Notes under the pieces: generated by a model
What the model saw: the letters and a program-made list of their open reading frames with translations, nothing else
The model's database searches: none
Told to the model about the DNA's origin: nothing
Made by a program: the position numbers and the translations under genes
Origin: Spirodela intermedia
Lineage: Eukaryota > Streptophyta > Magnoliopsida > Alismatales > Araceae
Direction: 5' to 3'
NCBI GenBank assembly: GCA_902729315.2
Contig: LR746268.1
Location: 7,733,501-7,797,500 of the forward strand
DNA: 64,000 nucleotides
Shown: positions 47,101 to 59,298 of the stretch, one piece after another
Numbering within the stretch: position 1 is the first letter of the stretch
Layout: the number at the start of each line of letters is the position of its first letter

Positions 47101-47644
47101 CGTGTCATGTTCTTTATTTCCTGGCATGTTTTCCAGGTCGGAGCTAAGTCGAAAGCAAGCTGGGCAGACCGACTTAATCCGAATTGAGACACTGCACCAC
47201 GCCGACAAGAACAAGACAGAGGCCTACATCCTCGACTTGGTCGTGTGGCTGCACCATCTCGTCAGCCAGTCCAGGGCCGGCAATGGCATCAGATCCCCCA
47301 TCAAATCCCCCATTCGGTCCCCCATCAACCAACCTTCGAGCAACAGGTCCAGCACTCCCTCTCCGATCCTCAGCCAGGAAGACAAGGAGATGCTGCGGGA
47401 AGTCTACTACAGGAGATTGACGCCGGGGATAAGCAAGAGCCAAGAGTTTGGCCCCTCGAGGACGAGACTAAGCAAGCACAACCGCTTGAGCAAGAGCATC
47501 AGCTACTCCCCGCACAGTGGCGCCGACAGGGAGCTCGCCTCCCCTCCTGCCAGAAGGCCCTCAATGCTTCCTGTGATCAATTTTGACATAGATAGGAACA
47601 AGGCATTGGATGTGATTGACAGATTGGATGGCCTGAGGAACTGA
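38125..47644 (+). CDS. PSI1: PSK SIMULATOR 1-type protein (DUF3475/DUF668), 12 coding exons
   Basis: Coding exons are 38125-38466, 40546-40871, 40989-41081, 41170-41260, 42422-42512, 43507-43604, 44000-44069, 44837-44940, 46519-46635, 46745-46821, 46973-47017 and 47137-47644. They join in frame to 653 residues, against ~657 for Arabidopsis PSI1. The start MGGLCSKRS is an N-myristoylation signal followed by a Cys that could be acylated, so the protein should sit at the plasma membrane, though PSI1 was also reported in the nucleus. DUF3475 is at ~160-220 ([20 protein letters not shown]). A Lys-rich segment follows ([20 protein letters not shown]). DUF668 is at ~385-475 ([18 protein letters not shown], then [19 protein letters not shown]). 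The tail [39 protein letters not shown]-like [12 protein letters not shown] and [16 protein letters not shown] is typical. PSI proteins promote growth downstream of phytosulfokine and brassinosteroid signalling. Confidence 0.95.
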
Positions 47645-48171
47645 TGAATGGCAGGAAGGGTGACCCATGTCCCTTGCCCGCGGTCTACCCATGTTGCAGC
47701 CGAGATTCAGAGCGCCGCCCGCGAGACAGAGGGGGAGAGAGAGAGAGGATCATGGATGGGGCAGAGGCCAGGCTGTAAAAAGGAGGCCCATTTTGCACGT
47801 AGTGATACAAGCGGATGCTTGGATGTGATCGGCCAGTCGAACGTGTGAATTGGGGAAGATAAGATTTCTGGCTGAGAAGCTGCTGGGGAGAAGCAACAGT
47901 GAGGTGCTGTTGCCGCTTGGATGTACAGGACTTGTGTGGACGTGATAATGTCTCCAATAATGATCAGAGTCTACCTGGTTGCCCGTTCTGCCCCCCCTTC
48001 CCCCAACTTCCGCTTCTTCCTTTTGTTTTTGTACTATGGAATAGGATATTTTATTGTAAACCTGCATAATCAAGTTGATTGTCTCTGCAATCCCCCCTCT
48101 CTCTCTCCTGCCTCTTCTTGTTTTGTCCGATGGAATGGGATAAACTTGCATAATCATGTTGATTGCTTCTC

Positions 48172-48208
<37 letters not shown>

Positions 48209-48302
48209 CTACAATGTGACGGGTGCCAATAGATTCTGACTCAATAGTAATTCAGTGATGGGTTTGAGACGGGCAACACCACATCTGAGTCGACCCATTC
48301 CT
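47645..48302. other. PSI1 3' region with a ~90-bp tandem duplication and CT tract
   Basis: Sequence at 48013-48108 is repeated in diverged form at 48111-48201. Shared cores are TGGAATRGGATA, TGCATAATCAWGTTGATTG and a CT tail. The second copy ends in a pure (CT)n run at 48175-48203. It lies in or just past the PSI1 3' untranslated region. Nothing coding is recognised. Confidence 0.65.
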
Positions 48303-48681
48303 CATCCATTGACTCCTGTATCTATTACGGAGAATGTGGACCATGATCCATCATTGCCTGGGCTAATCGTCAACGTATCATTGACTACAAAATTAAATAA
48401 AAAAGGAGAATAGAAGGGGTCGAAAAGGAAGATCCAAAGGAATGTGAGACTATTTGGTTCTCTTTCTCTCTCTCTCTCTCTGATGTCACTATTACTTCTC
48501 TCTTGGTCTAATCTATAGTTACTCTGTCTTGTCAAGTTCCAGTGTTCATTCAAGTTACTTGGTTCCACTATCTTGTTTAGTCCCTATTGCTGTTGAGCCA
48601 TGAGAGAAGAACACTGAGTTCTTGTCACTTTTTGTCATCAAGTACTTTAGTCATCTAATGTTCATAATTTAATATTACAAA
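48303..48681 (+). repeat. 5' LTR of the gypsy element
   Basis: It aligns with 53617-54008 from TCATCC..TGACTC..TG.ATCTATTA to the AATATT..AAAG end. It contains an internal CT microsatellite that is shared with the 3' copy. The true boundaries may extend further, because no clean TG..CA ends or target-site duplication can be fixed by eye. Confidence 0.75.
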
Positions 48682-51600
48682 GTGTGTAGTGCCCCAATTC
48701 TCTCTCTCTCTCTCTCTCTCCTCCCACATCTCCTTTTTCTCTTTCCATTATCGTCAATGTCCTACATATTCTCTCATATTATTCTCATGTATGCATGAGA
48801 AGAGTTACTCATTCCAAAGGATCCTGTACAAGTGGATGGATGAGTTGGAGTTGAGAAAGACCTCAATGAGCTTCACGAGCAGTTCTACAAGATTCCTTAC
48901 TTAGAATCACATATGGTTTGCTGTCACAGAAGAAATACTCTTTTAAATTCATCAAGAAATTACTCAATTGACTTCATGTCCACATGAAATTGAGAACTAT
49001 ACTTCAGCCCCTCACATCATCACAGTAACAACTCATGAAGGATAAGAATTTGAGTTCACATCTCATGCTATTCCTCAAGAAGTGCATCCCAATCAAATCA
49101 ACACAATGACTCTTCCCTTGGCACTTGCCATCTTGAGCATCTTATTTTCATTGGGCAAAACCCACAAGGATGAATTTATCAAACAAAAATATTATTTTTG
49201 ATGAGACATTACATTAGTTTCAATGGGCATATGTCATGCTCCTTTCACTAGTTGGCTCAATCTTCTTCATCACTTGTTTATTTATTTTGGCCCTTCTTTT
49301 AAAGTCAATATGTAAGAACAACTCTTTAAGTTGCAACATCTTCATTGAGTTATAGAATATTGATGTGATTTTGAAATTGTTATAGGTCTATCACTAATCT
49401 TTCACTTGACATTCTCAAAGATATCTTCCAAGGGCTTAAAGTCATAAATTAGGACTGAAATTTGTCTACTTACCCCCATGGATCTACATCAAAGTATGTA
49501 GGGGGCTCAACATACTAAGGAGTAGAGCCAATTCTTCCAAAGCAGAATGACTTGGCCTCCTTCACTGATTAATTCTAGCTCTCTATTATACCATGGCGGG
49601 TTCTCTTTTTTTCTAGGAAAACTTATAGATTTTCCACCACCTTACTTAGTGCCACCCATGGTTCAACAAGCTCCTTGTCATTCCTTTTAGTTGATAGATG
49701 TTGAATATCAAGTGAGGCAATTCAAATGACTTTATTTTGCTTATAGTGAATGCTTCACTCCAAGACATAAATACAAACGTAAGTTACATATTTTTATTTT
49801 CATAGAAGACAAGATATCTCAATAGATCAAAGGTGATGCCTTATTAGCGTCATAGATTAACACTTTTCTTGTCATTATAATAAGAGAGAAAATCAAATCA
49901 TTTATAAATTCAACTTTAGGTTTTCAAAATATAAAAATTATAATGCTCAAAGATATCACCATTCTTATTGATATATGCACCACTCATAATTTGATATTTT
50001 ACTAAATTAATTAATAAAATGTACATTTCTATTCAAACAATTCCTCAATTTAAAGCTGTTATAGGTTCAAATACCTCTTTATCAAGTAGTGGGCTATGTT
50101 AAGGAATTTGAATTCAATTACAAGTTCTTATCTTTTCAAAAGATTTTCTTCCCCTTCAACTAGACAATGTAGATTGCATTTTTAGGATGTAATGACTTTG
50201 AACTATTAGTAAAGTAGAATTTAATTACTAGAATCTTATCATGAAGTTTTAGTTGGGTGACATTATAATAGAACTATGAGGTGACCTTAGATTATCTAAA
50301 TATAGAATTTAGCTAAAGTTCATGCCTTGAAATACCCACAATTATAGAATTCTTATTGAGATAATACAACTCACATCTGACATTAATATTGCTATCAATA
50401 TTGACAATTATAAGGCTTAAAAAACACATCTCTCTAGATATCACAATTTTTATCTTCTAAATTTCTTTTAGTCTTTGCTACTTCACATGGGATTCCTCCC
50501 CACCACAATATATATTATATTACTTATTTATCCTTAGACTCTCTACCAATTTATTTCCACCCATATCATTATCTTCACATACAAAAATATAAATCGAAAG
50601 ACTTATAAAAGAAATCTACAACTAAGGGATCATTAAACCCTCTACCAACTCATTTTTTAGTGCAATGCTCTTGGTTAAAAAGCAAGACATATTCACAATT
50701 TTCATTGTCAATGAATTATTAGATGAACTTCATGGTGCTTTAGACTTCTTTTTTTTATTCCCTTAAGGTGCTTGGGCCTAGCCCCTTCCTAAGTGGTTGC
50801 CCACCATGATACTGCTCTAGCTTCAAATGTATTTTACCCCTTGAGGTTTGGGAGATGGGTACCTAGGCCTAACCTAATCCTAGTACTGCTCTTGCTTGAG
50901 AGCATCAAAAAGGTATCCAATTAGGGTCAATGGTTGAAGAATGACCTTTTTTTCTTAGGTAATGATTGGTGTAGATGTACATCATAGAATAGCCTTAGAT
51001 GGGGATAATATCAGTGAAGATTTTTTATTTTTTCCACACATGGCTCTTAAAGGAACTTCCAAAGAAGTCACCCATCTTGCCATTATTCTAGTCCAAGTAT
51101 ACTTAATTCCAAAGTTTTTATAGGATTCAGTGGCAACACTCCCATGTAAGGGGTCCATAGTGTTTTAGTTTTCTCTAAATTAGATTTGAAATTAGGTTAT
51201 CATCAAATCTACATAAAAGATGAGGATATTCTAAATATATTTCAAACCCCTCGTAGTCATTTTGAGTTTTTAATTATGTTGTTTGACTTATCTAAATTTC
51301 AAGCTACTTTCAAATATCTCATGATTTATATTTTGTAGGATTATTTGTGTTAGTATTATTTGATGATATTCTGATTTATACTTTGGACATTTATTCATAA
51401 TGTAAGCATATGCAACAAGTATGTTATGTCTTGCAGATAAATCACTTTCATATCAATGTAAAAAAATGTTGATTTGAGTTGTCCTTGATTGATTATTTGG
51501 ATCATATTCTCTCATTCCACAATATATTGTTGATATTCTAAAATCTTAGCTATTCAAAATTAGTTGCAATTGATATTAAGGAGCTTTGATGTTTTTTTAG

Positions 51601-53616
51601 GCCTCATAGATTATTACAAGTGCTTTATCTTGAATTATGGTTCTATTACATGATCACTAATGTAATAACTTAAACAAGACTCTTTCAATTAGAATGATGA
51701 TGTAATTGTTGCCTTCAATCATTTAAGCATGCACTATTTTCTACCCTTATTTTAATGTTATCAAATTTCTCTATTCCTTTTGAATTACAGGCCAACACCT
51801 TCTTTATTTTTTTGGGCACAGTTCTAATGCTAAAATAAGAGGCTCATTGCATATTCTAGTCAAGTATTATCCACACAATATTAACTAAAGCCCATCTATG
51901 AATGAGATTTAATGACAATCGTATAATCTATCAAAAATGGTAGCATTTATAATTAAGAATTTGTTTTATTATATACATCAATTAATGCAATTTAAAGTTC
52001 TTACTAGAATGAAGATGCTCTCTCTGAATTATTAATACTGGTTCATCAAGTTATTAGGATGTTTCAACTGTCAAACATAGTCGCCACTTTATCTCCACAA
52101 ATTATCTCCGTCAAACAATTATAGTAAAATATTTTCACCCATCCAAAGGCACACAAAATAATTTTAGGCCTCCAAAATCATCATCAAGATTCACCCCAGC
52201 ATTCCATACATGAAAGTCTCTTGTATTACAAAGAAAAATTATTTATTTTGTCAAACTCTTCTTTCATCTTGCTTATTTTTCATGAATCTCATTATACCAT
52301 CACGGGAGGCCACTCGGGAGTTCTATGCACTTATAAGTGCATTCATTTGGATTTTTTTTATGACAATGAAATATGTTATCAAATATGATTTGGTTACATG
52401 CTCCATTTGTTAACAACACAAGTATGAAACCTTGTTACTCATGGGTCTCTCACAACCACTACTCATTCCGTAGAAGATTTGGGATGAGATTTCCCTTGAT
52501 TTTATTGATGGGTTACCTTGTTTAAGTGGGTTCAATTCATTGCTCATTGTTGTCAACAAGCTAAGTACATTTGCTCATTTTTCACCCTTAAGACACTTGT
52601 ATATCACCTCAGATGTCGCAGCAGTCTTTTAAAAGGATGTGGTCAAACTACATTACTCCTCTTTCATTATCATTTCAGATCATGACTGTATCTTTCTCAG
52701 CCAATTATTGAAGAAGCTTTTCAAGTTGCAAGGATAGAAATTCATTAGAGCACCATTTATGATCCACAAATAGATGATCAAACATAATTTGTTGATTGCT
52801 ATTTAGAAATATATATTTATGATGCTTTGCCTCAAATCATTTCAATTAGTCACAGTGGCTTCTGTGGGTTATCAATGTAATACCAATTATCATGTATCTC
52901 TTAGACTTAATTCTTTTTCAAGTGGTTTATGACTGTGATCCCTCACCTTTGATTTGCTTGAAACTCAGCAGACCACCATGGCTTCTTTAACGAGCAATTA
53001 CAAGAACACAATCAAATATTATTATGACTAAAAGACCATCTAAATCGAGCACAAAATTGTATGAAACTTCAGCACAATAAACACAAATGTGAATTATCTT
53101 TTGATATCAACAATCTAATTTATCTCAAGTTACAGTCATACAGATTACATACACTGTGAAGATGGCCAAACAAGAAGCTTTATCTAACATATTTTGGACC
53201 ATATAAGATTATTGGACATATTAGAGCGTCCTCTTATAAACTAGAGTTGACTCCAATGGTCCAGATACATCCAATATTTCATGTTTCTTTGTTACAACCA
53301 GTGCTAGGTAAGTGAGACAGCCTCCAGCCCCTTCCATTCATATTAGATGAGAATATGCTCCAGCCTAAGGAAGTGATGCAACTCTAACCCTCCTGAAGGC
53401 CACGAAATTCTGATCAAATGGAAAGGTTTACAAGCTTTTAAATTCACTTGAAAGCCTTTGGATGGATTTTGGAACGAATGTAATTTCCTACCTTCAACCT
53501 TGAGGAAAAGCTTCCTATTGAAGGGGGGGGAGGGAATCGGTAGACTCGTGAATATCATCCATGTGCCTTAGAAGAAGCAGTCAACGATCACGTCTGGGGT
53601 CGAAGGATGATATTCA

Positions 53617-54008
53617 GATCATCCGATGACTCGTGCATCTATTATGGAGAACGTTGACCATGATCCATCACTACCTAGGCTAACCGTCGAAGTATCATCG
53701 ACTACAAAGGAAACAAACAAGGAGAAGAGAAAGGGGTCGAAAAGGAAGATCTAAAGGAGTGTGAGACTACTAGAAGCGTCTCATTAGAGAGGAGTCCGCC
53801 GCCTGGTTCTCTCTCTCTCTCTCTCTCTCAGTCTAATCTACTGTTCCTCTTATCTCGTTAGGTTCCGATGTTCGTTCGAGTTACGTGGTTCTACTGGCTT
53901 GTTTAAGTCCCTCTCGCCATTGAGCCAACGGAGAGGAACAGTGAGTCTGCATCACTTGTTGTCATCAAGTACTATAACTATCGATTGTTCATGATTTAAT
54001 ATTGAAAA
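53617..54008 (+). repeat. 3' LTR of the gypsy element
   Basis: This is the diverged partner of 48303-48681. It carries a ~30-base segment (around 53774-53800) that is absent from the 5' copy. It ends ~490 bases from the stop codon of the minus-strand DAR GTPase gene, so that gene's 3' untranslated region lies close to the element. Confidence 0.75.
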
Positions 54009-54497
54009 GGATCCTACCAGTTTGCTCTTGCTAGCCTGGGGAGGACGGAGAGGGCAAAATCTTCTTCCAGCTGAACTATGAACTGCTCTGATATTTCCCC
54101 AGCTATAAACCGAACGACCTAGAAAAGCCAAGCTTTCTCTCTTCCAGACGGTGCCAATCAACAAGAAGAAAAACCCGAAGACAACCAGACCCTCTCTGTG
54201 GCTCTTCCCATGAGCAGACGGGCCACCATGCGAGCACCCATCAGAAGGCCATGGTAGAAGAAACTTCTGCTTGAAAACAACCCAAATGCTCTTGATTTAT
54301 GATAAAAAAATCGGGCACTACTCTGATTCTTTTCGTTTACATATGGAGCGATCAGGAGATTGATTGTTCCTTGAGATCACTGACTGATACAATGGAACTT
54401 GGAAGGCAGAACCGTTGACTTAAATGGGTCACTAATATACAATGATGACGTATAGAAGATTCAGAAGTGGAGCAAGGAGTCCCAACGATGATGAATA

Positions 54498-57400
54498 TCA
54501 CCTAGGAGGCCTCTCTAGAGCGACCCATCCGAACTTGCCCTTTCTGAAGTCGCTTAAAACCCGAAACGCTGCTTGACTATTGTCGCCATTGAATCGTTGA
54601 AGGGAGAGCTTCTCGATAAGTCTGAAATTTACAGAATAAGGCAAAAATCAGGCCAAGTTAACGATGAGGAAGCTAACAGAGAAATTAAGAGGCGGCAGCT
54701 GGAATCCTACGTTTTGCCGCCGATACCATCTGGATCTATCTTATATCGATTGTAAAGGGCTCTTGAACCTGCCACCACCAACCAGATTCATAAACTCAAT
54801 AACACGCTAACACCCTTCTGAGATTCAGTAGGAGAGGTAGAAGAAACCAAGATGCAGTATTCGTGGAACAAATTATCTCCGAAAAAAAGAAAGACTATCC
54901 CTCATGAAGAGATCTAAAACTGTTAAGAATCTAAAGCTGAGTCTAAAGCTGTTAAGAATCGTAGCGCATTCTCATAAGGAATGGATATCAGAGATCATGT
55001 GCAATAGTTTATCCACAAAGACAATACGAGGCCCAGCAAGGTTTGTCAGCAGTCATTTCAGACTTTTGTAAGGAGTTTTTACTTCTCCATTACACAAATA
55101 ATACCACGTAACCACCGTAGCTCAAATAGTAATAATCAAAAGAAAGTTTGACTTTTGGTTTTGCAATGTAAAAAGTATTTTGATTAGCAATGTACAGCAC
55201 GGAAAACAAAAAGTGGTTGTCTGAAGCACAAGCATTCTAAGAAATATATAGCATAGCAGAGGGCATTTCCTACTCCTTGTTTCCTTTTCCTGAAAGTATG
55301 TTGCTCACTGCATGCACCAAGAATAAATACGAAAAGAAAGAAGAGTAAGGGAGAAGTGATTGCTAACCTAACAGAATTTTTATCAACGAAGTATATACCA
55401 ATCTGAAACCCCAATCCCCTCAAAATTTAAGGTTAAAAACCTTCCTCTTCATTACAAAAAACGTTAACGGGCTAGAATCCGGTTGTTAGTAACATCTTAT
55501 CCGCTTGGAGCCCCAACACTTTCACAAACGAATAAAATAAAGAAAGATAAATACTCCACGTGATATCAACTGTTCATCAGATGGCTCACAAGAGATGTTT
55601 GGCAAAGAGGTAAATCATTTCAACACGTTCAAGAGAGAGCGAGCAATCTGTTAGTTTAATATTGAAGGACCTCAATTTTGAGAGGTTTGCGGTATCAACA
55701 TGATCTGCACACTCTCAGTGAGAACTTGGGGTATATTGTTTCTCTGTTTTAGTATTTAGGGAACATGTGGGAAAGAACGTTCATTAGGGAAAAAAATTTG
55801 ATCAAAGTAAAAAAAAAACAGACCTACTGAAGGGATCTTTGTCAGCATCTGTACGAGAATGGCAGCAACATCCGTAACATCATATGATCTCTCTCCAATG
55901 TCATCACAGATTGCTAACTTGATTGCAGCAGTCTGGTCACTTATCCGCATGGGCAGTATTCCAGGCGAGTCCAACAATTCTAGATCTTTCCCAAAGCGGA
56001 CCCATCTAAGCCAATAAAAGGAAGGCAGAAAGAAACACAGAAATAAAACATCATCTTTAGAGACTGGAGCCAGTGGTTAACCAGCACATGACAGAGGGAG
56101 AAGCAATATATGAAAAAAGATGCAGGTCCCATTTGAAATAACTCCAGAAAAATGACTCGTAATGTACAAAAGAACTAAAGCCACTTACTTCAACTCTCTT
56201 GTGACGCCTGGCCTGGGAGCCGCAGGACACATTCTGCGCTTCAACAAACGATTGATTAATGAAGACTTGCCAACATTTGGATATCCGACTATGCCTGCTC
56301 GAACCTGAAAGAACATAGATAAACATAACTAATCCACGTCAGGTCCCAAATAGAGTGAGATGTTGCCACCATGTGATTGGACGGATCCCCACAAAGAGGA
56401 TGTAAAGAAACTGAGAGCTAAATTACATGCAATTGAGATCACATGATTATGATTGCCAAGTGACGTTAAGAAATTACGCCATGGCAGAAAAAATTACGAA
56501 ACCTACTGGACGAGGAAGGAGCCCTCTTGCTCTACGCTTGACATTCACATCAGCAGCTAATGATTTTGTAAGTCTTCCCAGCTTCATTGAACCCTTCAGT
56601 CACATGCAATCAAGGTTATGATAAGCTGCATAGCCATAACATGCCAAAAATATGGAACAAAGAGTGTAAATGAAGTACCATTCCAAGCTGCCCATTTGAC
56701 AAGATGACTTTAGTATTTTGTCTAGAAAAGAATTCGGCCCATGCATTCCGATCAGCAGACGATATCATGTCCTCACGATTCAAAACTAAAATCCTTTTCC
56801 GATTTCCAAGCCATGCGTCCATCTGCTCAATCAAGATTTTGATGTCTCGATCAAAAAGGGCTTGGAGGCAGAGTAAAGGTAATTCCTGTGAAAGTAGAAT
56901 TTCACCTGAGGATGACTTGTCGCCAAGGGAATTCTTGCATCACGCACTTCTATAACCACATCCATCAGCTTGAGTTGCTCCTTGAGTTCCTTTTCCGTCT
57001 TCGCAATATGACCAGGATACCACTTCGGGAACAAAAGAGTGGATGTCATGATAAGCACAACTTCAAGTCTATTCATGCAATATAAGACGTACCGATCGAG
57101 TAAACCGCTAGATTTTACAGGAAATTTCATTTCACTGGACCAAATTCTTACGCACCTACGCAGGAAGCAGATGTTTTCTCTTCTTACGAGACCAAAGCTA
57201 AAAGTACCTGCACAGGACGCAACGGCTTTGTCCAGTAGTAGAGATCGGAATCCAGTTCATCCCACACATTTTCTTCTAGGAAATCCTCGTCCGCACCATT
57301 GAAAACACTATTTTTTTCTCTTTGGTTCCAGCTAACTGACAATCCACCGGCAACCTGCAACATTTTCATCATCAGCCATGCTCTCGGTACTTAACAGCGA

Positions 57401-57823
57401 AAACGGATCGCGGTGGCGACTGATTTCCAAGCCAAAGTTTCTTTCCCTGGAGCTTTACGCATGCTCGCAGGAATCAACATCGATGTTATTTTGTTCTTCA
57501 CTTCCGAGATTAAATGAAAAGAAAGATGACTTCCAAAATCGAATGGCAACGTTAATTGTCCAGGAGAGAGGGGACTGAGAACCATCACACGACGGACAGA
57601 AGTCTCCACTGAAAGAAGGCCAGTTTACACAGCACAACACTCTGTTCTAAAAATGTCAGCTACAACTTTCTCAAGCGAGGAAAATGGAACTCACGGCGTT
57701 AGCGGCCAGGCCTCCCCTGAGATTCCTCCCGGCGGTGAGCTTCCAAGCAGCCGTGGAGCTCGGCGGCAGGTGCGGACCTCGGGAGAACGGCGGCTTCGGA
57801 GGCGGAGCCGCCAACGACGCCAT
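54498..57823 (-). CDS. DGP3: Chloroplast DAR GTPase (YlqF/RbgA family, DAR3-type), 9 exons
   Basis: Exons 57823-57695, 57354-57208, 57022-56906, 56822-56679, 56593-56507, 56304-56189, 56005-55824, 54768-54711 and 54621-54498 join in frame to 367 residues, close to Arabidopsis At4g02790. The first ~43 residues (Pro/Ala/Ser-rich, basic, with few acidic residues) look like a plastid transit peptide. It is a circularly permuted GTPase with motif order G4-G5-G1-G2-G3. DAR appears in [18 protein letters not shown]4 in LVLNREDM (NKxD variant), G1/P-loop in [15 protein letters not shown] as G2, and DSPG as G3. The end, [20 protein letters not shown], is the family's C-terminal domain. Bacterial RbgA matures the large ribosomal subunit, so a role in plastid 50S assembly is inferred. 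Exon 7 ends with a weak donor (G/GTCTGT). Intron 7 (~1.06 kb) is the longest. Confidence 0.95.
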
Positions 57824-58492
57824 GGGAGAGGATGCTGCCTGCAGGGAAGGAACAGGGGAGAGAGCGAGAGAAGAAGATACGAAAACAAAGGCCCTGCTGT
57901 TCTGGCTGAGGCCCCTGGATGCAATCACCGCCTACACCGAGACGAGGGAGCTTGTGAGCGATAATTTTCGGAATAATGACGGGGAATAAGCTCATCTTAG
58001 GATATTTTTATTTACCACAATAATCCAGGGAAAATTATAATTTCGAGTGAAGGACATGGGCACATCGATTTGACGTTCCAGATGAGCCCATCGACGTGAA
58101 CCATCCATGCCGGGCCATTGGGCTGACGGATGCCCCCTCGCTAAATGGGTTAATAGAGGATAGTAAGCCCACTAACCGGCCTTCGGGGTTTATCAACGTC
58201 TGCAACAGGAAGAAGAGAACAGAACCGCTTTCTCTCTAGGAACCAGCGATCGGAGACGCCAAATCCGCCATGGACGGACAATTGAAGCCCCAACCTGCGA
58301 TCGGAGGAGTCGTTGCTCGAGCTTTTTTGAGTGTTGCGTGCTGTAGGCATCTGCGAAGATTATCCGACTTCTACTTCACTCCTCTGCTTCCTCCATGATG
58401 ATGGTGGAGGAAAAGCAGGCCATCTTTCCCCTTCAATAAATCCCCTCTCCTCGTCGCAGCTCCGGGAGCGCCACCCGCACCAGAGGTTCCAG
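57824..58492. promoter_or_regulatory. Divergent promoter with three site II-type elements
   Basis: The DAR GTPase (minus) and dirigent (plus) start codons are 669 bases apart. AGCCCA at 58085-58090, TGGGCT at 58119-58124 and AGCCCA at 58166-58171 are site II (TGGGCY) motifs in both orientations. These are common upstream of plant organelle-function genes, so I assign them tentatively to the GTPase rather than to dirigent. Confidence 0.45.
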
Positions 58493-59059
58493 ATGACGAT
58501 CAGAAGTCTCCTCACTGCCGCTGCCGTCCTTTGCCTCACCCTCGCGGCCGTCGGCGGAGCTGTCGGCGGCTTCGTCGTAAGCGAGGGGCCGGCACCGCAG
58601 ATCCGCCCGCAGAGACAGAGCCACCTCCGCGTCTACTTTCACGACATCGTCAGCGGGCGCAGCCCCACCGTCGTGCAGATCGCGCGGGCGGCGAGGACGA
58701 ACGCCTCGGCGACGTTCTTTGGCGCGGCGTACGTGATGGACGACCCGCTGACGGAAGGGCAGGAGATGAGCTCCAGGCTGGTGGGGAGGGCACAAGGGCT
58801 GTACGTGTCGGCGTCGCAGAGAGAGCTGGGGCTGATCATGGCCATGAACTTCGTCTTCACGGATGGCCGGTACAAGGGCAGCACCATCACCCTCCTGGGG
58901 AGGAACACCCCCTTCTCCAAGGTGAGGGAGTTGCCCGTCATCGCCGGCAGCGGCCTCTTCAGGTTCGCCACAGGTTACTGCAGGCTCACGACTCACCGAT
59001 TGGATCTCACAACCGGGGATGCCGTGGTCGAGTACAACATCTTCCTCCTCCACCAGTGA
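58493..59059 (+). CDS. Dirigent protein, single exon
   Basis: The gene encodes 188 residues. A signal peptide covers ~1-26 (hydrophobic LLTAAAVLCLTLAAVGGAVGG), so the product is apoplastic. The dirigent barrel follows with classical motifs: LRVYFHDIVSG (~45-55), VMDDPLTEG (~81-89), GRAQGLYVSAS (~98-108), MNFVFTDG (~118-125), GSTITLLGRN (~129-138), ELPVIAGSGLFRFATGY (~146-162) and AVVEYN (~177-182). An N-glycosylation site NAS is at ~70. Dirigent proteins direct stereoselective radical coupling of phenoxy radicals in lignan and lignin biosynthesis. The length and lack of introns match the family. The open frame extends 54 codons upstream of the Met at 58493, but only this Met places the signal peptide at the N-terminus. 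The subgroup (DIR-a or DIR-b/d) is not resolved. Confidence 0.95.
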   Translation: MTIRSLLTAAAVLCLTLAAVGGAVGGFVVSEGPAPQIRPQRQSHLRVYFHDIVSGRSPTVVQIARAARTNASATFFGAAYVMDDPLTEGQEMSSRLVGRAQGLYVSASQRELGLIMAMNFVFTDGRYKGSTITLLGRNTPFSKVRELPVIAGSGLFRFATGYCRLTTHRLDLTTGDAVVEYNIFLLHQ

Positions 59060-59298
59060 ATGGCCCTATCCTCCCTCTTTCTCTCTCTCGATGTCTCTGT
59101 CTCTGTCTCTGTGTAGGTTTCCGGGTTCTACGGGGACTGTTGACCTGGAAGATCAGGGGGACTCAATAGAATGCATTAAAAAACAAGCCGCGGAAGTTCA
59201 GGTGGCATCTTATAGATAGTTCGTTGGTCCTCCCAAGGAAAAAAAAAAAAAGAAGAAAAAAGGCCCCCCAAAATAGAAAGAAAGATGAACGATCCTCT

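Larger units (their letters stand above)
48303..54008 (+). mobile_element. Degenerate Ty3/gypsy LTR retrotransposon, chromovirus-like
   Basis: Two direct repeats of ~380-390 bp flank the element: ~48303-48681 and ~53617-54008. They share blocks such as GACCATGATCCATCA, GGTCGAAAAGGAAGATC and TCATCAAGTACT, with many substitutions and one ~30-bp indel. Plus-strand pol remnants lie between them in the expected order. Reverse transcriptase is at 51171-51390 (FSKLDLKLGYHQI, then FDDILIY). The integrase core is at 52480-52690 (SLDFIDGLP, ISDHDCIFLS) and the integrase end at 53266-53300 (HPIFHVSLLQPVLG). A chromodomain-like end is at 53400-53480 (ILIKWKGL-like). A purine run at 53518-53537 could be the polypurine tract, ~80 bases before the detectable 3' LTR. 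Every frame has stops, so it is inactive. RT before integrase identifies Ty3/gypsy rather than Ty1/copia. LTR ends are approximate. Confidence 0.85.

Noticed and set aside
54573-54755. Plus-strand 60-codon frame with a Lys/Glu-rich, coiled-coil-like sequence
   Set aside because: It is antisense to the last two exons of the DAR GTPase, which match the family precisely in frame and phase.
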